From positions 134 through 30,069 of IMG/VR virus record IMGVR_UViG_3300030101_004835: DNA of 29,936 nt; one strand, 5' to 3'. The DNA comes from a virus. Each line of letters begins with the position of its first letter. Position 1 is the stretch's first letter. The notes under the pieces are model-generated. The model made no database searches. It was not told the origin of the DNA and saw only the letters and a list, made by a program, of their open reading frames with translations. A program made the translations under genes and the position numbers. Shown in pieces: positions 18,894 through 26,140 of the stretch.

Positions 18894-19847
18894 ATGGCAA
18901 CATACACAACTTCAAATGCCGTAGGAGAAAGAGAGTCTCTTGCGGATATCATTTATCGTTTGGACACAAGCGAGACACCGATTTTTTCAGCAGTTGAAAA
19001 GATCTCAACAAATGGCGTTTTCTATGAGTGGCAGACCCAAGAATTAGCGAGTGCGGCATCGGATAACCATGTCAATGAAGGTGCTGACGCAGCTTTGACA
19101 AATCCACAGGCTACAGTCAGGCTTGGTAATTATCACCAAATCTCGGTCAAAGACTATGCAATCTCAGGAACCCTTGAGCAAGTAGACAAAGCAGGTCGTG
19201 AACGTGAAACCGCCTACGTCAAAGTGTTAAAATCTTTAGAGCTAAGACGAGACATAGAGAAATCTATCGGTGACACTAATCAGGCAAGATCAGCATCTGA
19301 TCCAAGAAAATCTGCATCATTATTGACGTGGATGACAAACGGGGACAAACCATCTGACATGGGTTTTGCATCCGGAGATGGAACTGATACAGCCGATGTC
19401 ACAGGAACTGCTCGTGCATTAACACTTGCTCAAATTGAAACTGCAAAGCAGCAATCTTGGGAAGATGGCGGAAATGCATCTTTGTTAGTTTGTTCAGCAA
19501 CTAATAAAGCAAATATTTCTGACTTATCTCAGTCAGGCACTAATCTCGTGACAAACCAAGTTAACACAACACAAGGAACTGCTCCGACATTCGTTGGTGC
19601 GGTCTCTGTGATATTGACTGACTTTGGTGAGTTGCAATTAACACCATCAAGATTCATCGGAAACGACAGAGTTTTCTTAATTGATCCTGAGTTTGTATGT
19701 TTAGGGACTATTAATGGCAGAAACTTTGCCGAGAGTGATCTTGCAAAAACTGGTGATGCTGTAAAGACACAGATCGTCACAGAGTGGACTTTAGCAGTTA
19801 AGGCTCCTAAAGCTCATGCAGCAGTTTTTGGATTAAATGGTTCTTAA
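18894..19847 (+). CDS. Major capsid protein, SU10-like (DUF5309)
   Basis: The 317-residue product begins MATYTTSNAVGERESLADII and continues with YRLDTSETPIFSAVEK, FYEWQTQELASA, NYHQISVKDYAISGT and YVKVLKSLELRRDIEKSIGD. Later blocks are LTLAQIETAKQQSWEDGG and FVCLGTINGRNFAESDLAKT. These match the SU10-type (DUF5309) version of the HK97-fold coat protein. It follows the scaffold by eight bases with a GAGG ribosome-binding site, and a strong hairpin lies after it. No maturation cleavage site can be proposed. This should be the most abundant virion protein. Confidence 0.9.
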   Translation: MATYTTSNAVGERESLADIIYRLDTSETPIFSAVEKISTNGVFYEWQTQELASAASDNHVNEGADAALTNPQATVRLGNYHQISVKDYAISGTLEQVDKAGRERETAYVKVLKSLELRRDIEKSIGDTNQARSASDPRKSASLLTWMTNGDKPSDMGFASGDGTDTADVTGTARALTLAQIETAKQQSWEDGGNASLLVCSATNKANISDLSQSGTNLVTNQVNTTQGTAPTFVGAVSVILTDFGELQLTPSRFIGNDRVFLIDPEFVCLGTINGRNFAESDLAKTGDAVKTQIVTEWTLAVKAPKAHAAVFGLNGS

Positions 19848-19862
19848 TCAATAATCAATCAG

Positions 19863-19888
19863 AGGGGGAGTGATCCCCCTTTGTTATT
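19863..19888 (+). terminator. Hairpin terminator/attenuator after the capsid gene
   Basis: AGGGGGA (19863-19869) pairs perfectly with TCCCCCT (19874-19880) around a GTGA tetraloop of the stable GNRA class, followed by TTGTTATT. It lies 16 bp past the capsid stop and 10 bp before the ribosome-binding site of the next gene. Partial termination here would give an excess of capsid transcript over tail genes. Confidence 0.75.
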
Positions 19889-19897
19889 GGAGATATT

Positions 19898-20230
19898 ATG
19901 AAAAGAATATTAAGTGTTGATCCTGAGACTCGACAAAAAACTACGTACCATTTCGAAAATGATGGATCTCAGTACATCACAACAGAACAAGATGTAACTG
20001 AAATTCTTGATGTTAATAAGCGTGTGGCTAATCAATATGAAAAAGGATCATTGATTGGAAACACACAAAGGCATCACCAGGAGGTTGCAAATATACCCTT
20101 GACTGTCTTTTACGATCTTAAAAGAAAGTTTGGAGATCCTGCAAATAATCCTGAGGCAAAGAAAAAATGGAAAGCGTGGTTAAACGATCCCGATAACAGG
20201 TTGTTTAGAACAGGTGGAGGTCATATCTGA
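19898..20230 (+). CDS. Small head-associated protein, 110 aa
   Basis: The product begins MKRILSVDPETRQKTTYHFE and continues EILDVNKRVANQYEKGS, RHHQEVANIPLTVFYDLKRK and KKKWKAWLNDPDNRLFRTGG. The ending kkWkaWLNDpdNrxFRTxxG with the earlier QDVTEILDVNKR is a set I associate with a small protein found between coat and connector genes of many marine phages. The function is unknown; a minor head or connector role is likely from place. Its stop overlaps the next start (TGATG). Confidence 0.72.
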   Translation: MKRILSVDPETRQKTTYHFENDGSQYITTEQDVTEILDVNKRVANQYEKGSLIGNTQRHHQEVANIPLTVFYDLKRKFGDPANNPEAKKKWKAWLNDPDNRLFRTGGGHI

Positions 20231-20871
20231 TGGCGATTACAACATATGCGGAACTGCAAACTGCGGTGGCCAACCATCTTGCAAGAACAGATTTAACCAC
20301 AGTTATTCCTGATTTTATTTCTTTAGCTGAGTCAAGGTTATCAAGAGAACTTGAAACAAGGGATCAAGAAAAAAGAGCTCAAGCAACTATGACAAGCGGT
20401 GATGAGTATATTGCTCTGCCGACTGATTTAAGAGAGGTGCGTGAAGTAAAAATAAACTTATCACCAATAAGAGTTTTGACTTATATGTCCCCCACATCTT
20501 TAGATACAACTTATGCAACAGATAGTGGCGGAACACCTCAGGCCTACTCAATTATAGGAAAAGAATTAAAACTTAGACCAGTGCCGGACAGTTCAGACAC
20601 ACTTGAGATTGTCTACGTTGGAAGTTTGACTGCTTTGTCAGACACAAACACTGTGAATAATATGCTCACAAGACATCCTGATGCATATTTGATGGGAAGT
20701 TTGGTTGAGGCATACCAATATTTGATGGATGATCAAAGAGCCACAGTCTATGACCAAAAATTCACACGTATAATTGAAGAAATTAGAAAAGATGAACAAC
20801 GAGCTCACTATGGAACAGGCTCTTTGCAAATTCAAAGCATCTATCAACGACAAAATGCCACAGCAAGTTAG
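20230..20871 (+). CDS. Portal adaptor / head-completion protein (gp4-like)
   Basis: The 213-residue product begins MAITTYAELQTAVANHLART, followed by VIPDFISLAESRLSRELETR, then beta-rich ALPTDLREVREVKI and TPQAYSIIGKELKLRPVPDS, and helices HPDAYLMGSLVEAYQYLMDD and ARVYDQKF-like sequence. An N-terminal helix with AxxLsReLrtr, a beta core and C-terminal helices fits the phage adaptor family that sits under the portal, which in P22 is gp4. Position between coat and the gp10-like gene agrees. It would join the portal to the tail hub and close the head after packaging. Confidence 0.82.
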   Translation: MAITTYAELQTAVANHLARTDLTTVIPDFISLAESRLSRELETRDQEKRAQATMTSGDEYIALPTDLREVREVKINLSPIRVLTYMSPTSLDTTYATDSGGTPQAYSIIGKELKLRPVPDSSDTLEIVYVGSLTALSDTNTVNNMLTRHPDAYLMGSLVEAYQYLMDDQRATVYDQKFTRIIEEIRKDEQRAHYGTGSLQIQSIYQRQNATAS

Positions 20872-20881
20872 GAGATAAATT

Positions 20882-21268
20882 ATGTCAGCAATGTCAGATT
20901 ATTTAGAGCTAAAATTCTTGGATCATTTTACCGGGACTGCAAGTACGTCTGCTCCGTCAGCGGTTTATCTAGGGTTATCAACTGCAAGTCTGCAAGACGA
21001 TAATAGCGGCACAGAACTAACAGGTAATAATTACTCAAGAAAAGCGATAACTTTTGCATCAGCATCAGGTGGTTCAATTGCAAGTAATGCAGCGGTTGAG
21101 TTTGATGCAGCAACCGGCTCATGGGGTTCGGTGAGCCACTTTGGCATCTTTGATGCGGCATCTTCAGGAAATTTATTATTTCATGGTGCTTTTTCAGCAG
21201 CAAAAACAATAGCATCAGGTGATGTTCTTAAGGTTGCATCAGGATCATTAACAATAACTGCAGCATAA
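20882..21268 (+). CDS. Small tail/fibre-type structural protein, 128 aa
   Basis: The product begins MSAMSDYLELKFLDHFTGTA, followed by APSAVYLGLSTAS, GNNYSRKAITFA, then SWGSVSHFGIFDAASSGNLL and a threonine/alanine-rich end. The sequence LDH-x-x-G-x-x-x-xxP-x-xVYlGLsT...YaRkaitf...HfGifDaasgGnll is a family of small phage tail proteins, commonly labelled tail fibre protein, with beta-rich folds. Its place between the adaptor and gp10-like genes suggests a tail or head-tail decoration role. GGAGAT precedes the ATG at 20882. Start at the second Met (20891) is also possible. Confidence 0.75.
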   Translation: MSAMSDYLELKFLDHFTGTASTSAPSAVYLGLSTASLQDDNSGTELTGNNYSRKAITFASASGGSIASNAAVEFDAATGSWGSVSHFGIFDAASSGNLLFHGAFSAAKTIASGDVLKVASGSLTITAA

Positions 21269-21271
21269 ATT

Positions 21272-22060
21272 ATGCCTTATCAATCGCCAAACCTTGACCA
21301 GATAACACAAACACTGGATTCAATAACTGGTTCTTTTGATACGGATGCTGACTTACAAAAATTAGAATTTAACAATCCAACCCTTGAGCAACTTGATGTT
21401 TGGGGTAATCTTGACAGTTTAAATTCTTTTGGAAATATGGACAGTCTTGCAAGTCTGCAATTAAGACAAGCAAGTGGATCAATATCAACTGCAGCAACAG
21501 TTTCAGGTGAGATACAGTTCTCAATTGAAATATCAGGATCTCCTGCGGCAACAACTGCAACGATAACATCCGGGTCTGATTTAATAAGATTAGTTACTGC
21601 AGCAGTAGCAACATCAGCGAGTGCAACCGCATCCGGGACAAGGATACAGTTTGTAACCGGTGCTCCGGCATCTGTTGGTTCTGTAAGTGCAACTGCTACT
21701 TTTGAAGTCACTGCGGTTGGAAATATATCAACATCGGCAAGTGTGAGTGCTTCCGGCACAAGAGTGCAGTTTGTTTCCTCAGGGATAACAACATCAGCAT
21801 CAGTTTCAGGTGCAGCATTGATTGTTGTTCTTGCAACCGGTTCTGCAGCAACAAGTGCAGAGGTTTCATCGACTGCAAACTTTGATGTTAATGTTTCAGG
21901 AACTTCTGATGCGGCGGCAACAATAAATGTCAGTGCAAAGGTTCTTGGTGAGGATTGGTCGATAGTTTCTGTGGGATCGGAAACGTTTAATGATGTGAGT
22001 GTTGGAACAGAAACATTTACAGTTCAAGAGGTTGGAAGCGAGGTCTTTAGAATACAATGA
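21272..22060 (+). CDS. Repeat-containing Ser/Ala/Thr-rich structural protein
   Basis: The first 68 residues are non-repetitive with Leu/Asp-rich sequence (LEQLDVWGNLDSLNSFGNMD). From about residue 69 to 225 there are seven or so tandem units of about 20 residues of the type TSASVSASGTRVQFVSSGIT, alternating polar and hydrophobic residues. The last 30 residues hold three VGxExF-type units (SVGSETF, SVGTETF, EVGSEVF). Alternating repeats of this kind usually form extended beta structure, so a fibre-like or surface role on the tail is likely. I recognise no named family. It sits four bases after the previous gene and is coupled to the next (ATGA). Confidence 0.72.
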   Translation: MPYQSPNLDQITQTLDSITGSFDTDADLQKLEFNNPTLEQLDVWGNLDSLNSFGNMDSLASLQLRQASGSISTAATVSGEIQFSIEISGSPAATTATITSGSDLIRLVTAAVATSASATASGTRIQFVTGAPASVGSVSATATFEVTAVGNISTSASVSASGTRVQFVSSGITTSASVSGAALIVVLATGSAATSAEVSSTANFDVNVSGTSDAAATINVSAKVLGEDWSIVSVGSETFNDVSVGTETFTVQEVGSEVFRIQ

Positions 22061-23526
22061 TTAATTTTGGAGAATGGTTACCGGATCAACCTGATTTAAA
22101 TTCAAGAGGTGTCACAGTGGCAAAGAATGTGATCCCTGCAGCAGCAGGATACAGATCAATTCCTAGCTTTGTGCAAATTTCAAATGCAGCAGATAGTGCT
22201 TTATTAGGTATATTTGCGGCAAAAGATAACAGTGGCAACGTTTCTTTATTTGCAGGAGATGCGGCTAAATTATACAAATTTGACCCATCAAATAGTAATT
22301 TGGTATCCACAAACTCAGGATTCAGTCTTGCCGGTGCTGAAAAATGGAGGTTCGTTCAGTTTGGAACTTCTGTGATTGCAGCCGGTGGCATTGGAGAAAG
22401 TATACAAGAGTTTACTCTTGGGACAGATTCAGCATTCAGTGCATTATCAGGATCAGCACCAAAGGCAGACTTTATTGCGGTTGTCAGAGACCAGGTGTGG
22501 ACTGCCAATATTGATGAAGGTTCTGGCCGAGTGCCTTTTAGAACAAGATGGTCAGGAATAAACTCTGCAACATCATGGACAACCGGTACAGACCAAAGCG
22601 ATTTTCAAGATATTCCTGACTCCGGTGCGATAACAGGTCTGATTGGAGGAGAATATGCGGTTATATTGATGGAGAGAGGTATTGCTCGTGCTAGTTACGT
22701 TGGTTCTCCGTTGATATATCAAATTGACAGAGTTGAAACACAAAGAGGATGTCCTTTTTCAGGATCAGTCACTTCCATAGGCGGTACAGTTTTTTATCTG
22801 TCAGACGATGGTTTTTATGCATTTGATGGCACAAAGTCTGTGCCAATAGGTGCTGAGAAAGTTAATAAGTTTTTTCTAAAAGATTTTAATGCAAGTCATT
22901 CAGATAATATATCCGCAGCGGTTGATCCAACTCAGCAAATTGTGGTCTGGAGTTATGTTTCAAACAGTAGCACAAATGCTAAAGCTGACAGACTTATTAT
23001 ATATAATTATGCAACCGGGAAATGGAGCTATGCTGAAGTTCAGGCAGAGCTAATTGCTCCACTTTTCACTGCAGGATACACGCTTGAGGCATTGGATAAC
23101 CTTTCCGCAACGTTGGAAGGATTACCGGCACCTCTTGACTCAAATTTATATAAGGGCGGAGCATTTCTATTTGGCGGAGCAAAGGATAATAAATTATTTG
23201 CTTTCACCGGGTCACCACTGGATGCGGTCATTGAAACTGGAGAGTTTTTTCTTCAGCAGGGTAAACATGGAATAATTAACAGATCAATTCCATATTTTAG
23301 AGGTGGTGAGGTGACTATGCAAATAGGTACGAGGGATCGTCAAGATGATGATGTTTCGTTTTCAACTGCCAACAGTTTAACGGATGAAGGTTTTGTGCAG
23401 CACAGATCACAAGGTCGCTTTCACAGAGTAAGAATGAATATAACAAATAAAACATCTGCTCCTGCAAGTACGTGGGAGTTTGCTCAAGGTGTTGATGTGG
23501 AAGGTCAAGTTCTTGGCAGACGCTAA
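22057..23526 (+). CDS. Tail hub / DNA stabilisation protein, gp10-like
   Basis: The 489-residue product begins MINFGEWLPDQPDLNSRGVT and NVIPAAAGYRSIPSF, the usual opening of the podovirus tail hub family in which the chain lists its source values and then forms propeller-like blades. Blades are visible as repeats of the type FAAKDNSGNVSLFAGDAAKL, KWRFVQFGTSVIAAGG, GIARASYVGSPLIYQI and FYLSDDGFYAFDGTKS. P22 gp10 (472 residues) is similar in size and position, and closes the tail after packaging. It is followed by small structural genes and the ejection proteins, as in P22. Confidence in the specific function is moderate to good. Confidence 0.8.
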   Translation: MINFGEWLPDQPDLNSRGVTVAKNVIPAAAGYRSIPSFVQISNAADSALLGIFAAKDNSGNVSLFAGDAAKLYKFDPSNSNLVSTNSGFSLAGAEKWRFVQFGTSVIAAGGIGESIQEFTLGTDSAFSALSGSAPKADFIAVVRDQVWTANIDEGSGRVPFRTRWSGINSATSWTTGTDQSDFQDIPDSGAITGLIGGEYAVILMERGIARASYVGSPLIYQIDRVETQRGCPFSGSVTSIGGTVFYLSDDGFYAFDGTKSVPIGAEKVNKFFLKDFNASHSDNISAAVDPTQQIVVWSYVSNSSTNAKADRLIIYNYATGKWSYAEVQAELIAPLFTAGYTLEALDNLSATLEGLPAPLDSNLYKGGAFLFGGAKDNKLFAFTGSPLDAVIETGEFFLQQGKHGIINRSIPYFRGGEVTMQIGTRDRQDDDVSFSTANSLTDEGFVQHRSQGRFHRVRMNITNKTSAPASTWEFAQGVDVEGQVLGRR

Positions 23527-23836
23527 TTTTAAAATATTACCTTACGAAGCAACAAATCCAAGAGATGTTTCGTTTGTGGTTAACAATATTATGAATGGCA
23601 AAATTAACTCAACCGGCAGTTTTACTTGCACGGCATCTGCGGCAACAACCGCAGTAACCGACCAAAGGGCAGGAAAATCAAGTGTCATATTATTGATGCC
23701 TTTGAGTGCAAATGCCGCAACTGAACAAGGGAATGGGACTATATTTGTTTCAACACGAGCAGATAAAAGTTTCACAGTAACACATGCAAACAACTCTCAG
23801 TCCGACAGAAACTTCGCATACGTCATTATTGGATGA
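23513..23836 (+). CDS. Small structural protein, 107 aa
   Basis: From TTG at 23513 the product begins MADANFKILPYEATNPRDVS, then NNIMNGKINSTGSFTCTASA, then VILLMPLSANAATEQG, then TVTHANNSQSDRNFAYVIIG. The NGKiNstGsFTLta...VTDxRvgxxSVIllMPxxanAA...SFTVTHaNnxqxDRxFxYViiG pattern is a beta-rich protein found in tail regions of many podoviruses. TTG was preferred because AAGG lies about nine bases before it and the family starts there. An in-frame ATG at 23495 and another at 23480 are alternatives. It overlaps the gp10-like gene by 14 bp. Confidence 0.72.
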   Translation: MADANFKILPYEATNPRDVSFVVNNIMNGKINSTGSFTCTASAATTAVTDQRAGKSSVILLMPLSANAATEQGNGTIFVSTRADKSFTVTHANNSQSDRNFAYVIIG

Positions 23837-24188
23837 ATGGGAAAGGTGCTCTAAGTGGCTTGAGGCAGCTTTGGTTTATTCGCATGGCACTCATACTTTA
23901 GAGGATGTTCTTGAGTCTGTGATGCGAGGAGATGCACAGTTTTGGCATTTCAAAGATGCAGCGGTTGTTACAGAATTGATGGATTATCCTCAAAAAAGAA
24001 TATTGAGGTACTGGTTAGCCGGTGGAAACCTTAAGACTCTTTTAAAAGTTGAGCCTGACATCAGGCATTGGTCTGCATTATGGGGATGTGTGGGCATTGA
24101 AATAATTGGTCGCAAAGGATGGCAAAAAGTCCTGAAAGGCTACAAGCAAACAAGTGTAATTTTAGTAAAGGATATGTATCATGGGTAA
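23784..24188 (+). CDS. Conserved tail-region protein, 134 aa
   Basis: The product contains DEWERCSKWLEAALVYSHGT (17-36), LESVMRGDAQFWHFKDAAVV, then LMDYPQKRILRYWLAGGNLK and a C-terminal IEIIGRKGWQKVLKGYKQTS. This W..C..WLe.AL, tHt.edv...i..GdaqfWh, yPqkrilryWLaGG, GRkGWqrvLkGY pattern occurs in podovirus structural regions in the slot where P22 has gp14. It may be an internal virion protein, but no biochemical function is known to me. A TTG at 23829 would remove 15 residues and nearly abolish the overlap with the previous gene, so the start is not certain. Confidence 0.68.
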   Translation: MQTTLSPTETSHTSLLDEWERCSKWLEAALVYSHGTHTLEDVLESVMRGDAQFWHFKDAAVVTELMDYPQKRILRYWLAGGNLKTLLKVEPDIRHWSALWGCVGIEIIGRKGWQKVLKGYKQTSVILVKDMYHG

Positions 24189-24918
24189 AGGTGGTGGCGG
24201 AGGTCAGCAAATTAACACATCTGTCAATGAGCCTCCTGCTTATGCTAAACCATTTCTTGAGTTTGGTGTTTCAGAGGCAAAGGAACTGTATGACAGTGAT
24301 GCACCTCAGTATTTTCCGGGAGCAACAACAGTAGGGTTTTCTCCTGAAAGCGAGATGGCTCTTGATCTACAAAGACAAAGAGCTCTTGATCCTATGAGTT
24401 TAACTGGCCAAACAAGAAGTGTACTGGAGCAAAATTTAACGGGTACTAATCCTTTGTTACAAGCATCTTTTAAACCGGTTATTGACACTGTGCAGTCACA
24501 GTTTGCAAAGGCCGGAAGATATGGATCAGGTGCAAATCAACAAGCTCTAGCCTCTGCTCTTGCTCCTGCAGCATTGAAAGCACAACAAGATGCACTTGCA
24601 AGAATACCATCAATGGGCAACCTGGACTTAAAACAATTAGCTCAAGTTGGTGGTGCAAGAGAGTCACAGGCTCAAGCGGAATTGCAGGACAATATAAACA
24701 GATTTAACTTTGAGCAGACGAGAGATCAACAAAAGCTCAGAGATTATTTAGCGGCAGTTAAGGGCGGAACGCTTGGATCACAAACAAGCAGACCGGTATT
24801 CAGGAACACCGCATCATCAGTTCTTGGTGGTGCAATGGGTGGAGCTCAACTTGGATCTTTGGCAGGAATTAATCCCCTATATGGAGCAATAGGTGGCGGA
24901 CTATTAGGATTATTTTAA
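24181..24918 (+). CDS. DNA ejection protein 1 (P22 gp7-like by position)
   Basis: The 245-residue product begins MGKGGGGGQQINTSVNEPPA, then has helical sequence (PFLEFGVSEAKELYDSDAPQ, FAKAGRYGSGANQQALAS, RIPSMGNLDLKQLAQVGG). Its C-terminal 40 residues are glycine/alanine-rich and hydrophobic (LGGAMGGAQLGSLAG), a membrane-active glycine-zipper-like end. Small helical proteins of this kind are stored in the podovirus head and ejected ahead of the DNA. Size is close to P22 gp7 (229), and it is first of three such genes. Confidence 0.75.
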   Translation: MGKGGGGGQQINTSVNEPPAYAKPFLEFGVSEAKELYDSDAPQYFPGATTVGFSPESEMALDLQRQRALDPMSLTGQTRSVLEQNLTGTNPLLQASFKPVIDTVQSQFAKAGRYGSGANQQALASALAPAALKAQQDALARIPSMGNLDLKQLAQVGGARESQAQAELQDNINRFNFEQTRDQQKLRDYLAAVKGGTLGSQTSRPVFRNTASSVLGGAMGGAQLGSLAGINPLYGAIGGGLLGLF

Positions 24919-26138
24919 TGGCTAGTATATTTGACACTTTATATCCGGATGCAATTTTAAGAAGGCAGCAAGTGCGAAACCAAGCACCAACCGCCTTTCC
25001 AATCCCAAGACCTGACATAATTAATCAAGCACCGGTGTTGCCGATGCCAAGACCTGATAATCTAATGATGCCGCCTATGCCTATGGCTAGACCGGATAAC
25101 CTTATTCCTCAGTCCAGTGTTCCTCCTTTATCAGACAGTACCTCAAATATGACTGGATTGGGGGATGCTTTTTCAGGAGTGTTTGGTACATCTTTTAACG
25201 ATCCAAGAACTCAAGGAATATTAGGTGCGGCAAGTCAATTGCTCAAAGGTGGTGCTCCATCTTTCACACCCACAAGTCTTGGTGGCAATCTTGGAAGTGC
25301 TCTTGATGCAGGATTACGTGGTTTTAGTGCAGCACAAGACAGACAAGACAAACTTGATGCAAGAGAACAAGCAAGACAAGACAGATTAAACAGATCAAAG
25401 CTACAAGTTGTTGGTGGTGCATTAATTGATACATCTGATCCAACAAATCCTAAAATTGTTTATGAAAGCACAAAAGCACCAAAAACCGGTGTATTAGGAA
25501 AAGGCAAGTATATCTACACACAAGATCCTAAAACTGGTGCAATTGATATTAAAAAATCATCTGTTTTTGATGTTATAAATAAAATGGAACAAGAAAAGTC
25601 CGGTGGTATTGGAACTTTAACTGAAGGTCAAAAAGCAGTCGATAAAGCGTTTGCTAAAGAATATGGCAAGTTTGTTATTGAAGGTGGCTTTGCTGATACT
25701 CAAAAAGGACTCTCACAGTTAGATGAGGCGGTTGATATATTATCTAGTGGAGAAAATGTGACAGGAACGTTTATTTCAAGACTTCCTTTTCAAGACTCAG
25801 TTAATCCTTCAGGTGTGAAAGCAAAAGAGTATGTTGAGGAAGTGGTGCAGAGAAATTTAAGATTAATTTTAGGTGCAGCTTTCACAGAGAAAGAAGGAGA
25901 TAAATTAATCAGTAGAGCATTTAATCCTAGACTTTCTGAAGAAGAAAATATTGCAAGAATAAAAAGACTCTCAACATCAATGAAAAAAGCACTTAGGCAA
26001 AAACAAGATGCAGCTCAATATTTTGAGAAAAATGGAACTCTAAAAGGTTTTGAGGGAACTGTGAAGATAACAACAGATCAAATTATTGATGATGCAGGAT
26101 TAAGAACCAAAAACGTCAAATATAAAGTGGAGAAGTAA
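24918..26138 (+). CDS. DNA ejection protein 2 (P22 gp20-like by position)
   Basis: The 406-residue product has a proline/methionine-rich N-terminus in which the motif PxxxMPRPDNL/PIPRPDII is repeated three to four times (residues about 20-55). Then comes a glycine-rich segment (TGLGDAFSGVFGTSFNDPRT), a DRQDKLDAREQARQDRLNRS charged helix, and a helical C-terminal region with LSQLDEAVDIL and RNLRLILGAAF. Disordered, then amphipathic helix is typical of ejected internal proteins. P22 gp20 has 471 residues. It overlaps the previous stop (TAATG). Confidence 0.7.
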   Translation: MASIFDTLYPDAILRRQQVRNQAPTAFPIPRPDIINQAPVLPMPRPDNLMMPPMPMARPDNLIPQSSVPPLSDSTSNMTGLGDAFSGVFGTSFNDPRTQGILGAASQLLKGGAPSFTPTSLGGNLGSALDAGLRGFSAAQDRQDKLDAREQARQDRLNRSKLQVVGGALIDTSDPTNPKIVYESTKAPKTGVLGKGKYIYTQDPKTGAIDIKKSSVFDVINKMEQEKSGGIGTLTEGQKAVDKAFAKEYGKFVIEGGFADTQKGLSQLDEAVDILSSGENVTGTFISRLPFQDSVNPSGVKAKEYVEEVVQRNLRLILGAAFTEKEGDKLISRAFNPRLSEEENIARIKRLSTSMKKALRQKQDAAQYFEKNGTLKGFEGTVKITTDQIIDDAGLRTKNVKYKVEK

Positions 26139-26140
26139 CA

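Noticed and set aside
21280-21759. Minus-strand 159-codon frame
   Set aside because: It mirrors the repeat gene on the plus strand, whose Ala/Ser/Thr codons leave the complement open.
24119-24334. Plus-strand 71-codon frame overlapping the start of ejection protein 1
   Set aside because: It overlaps two well-supported genes in another frame, and has Ser/Leu-rich shadow composition.
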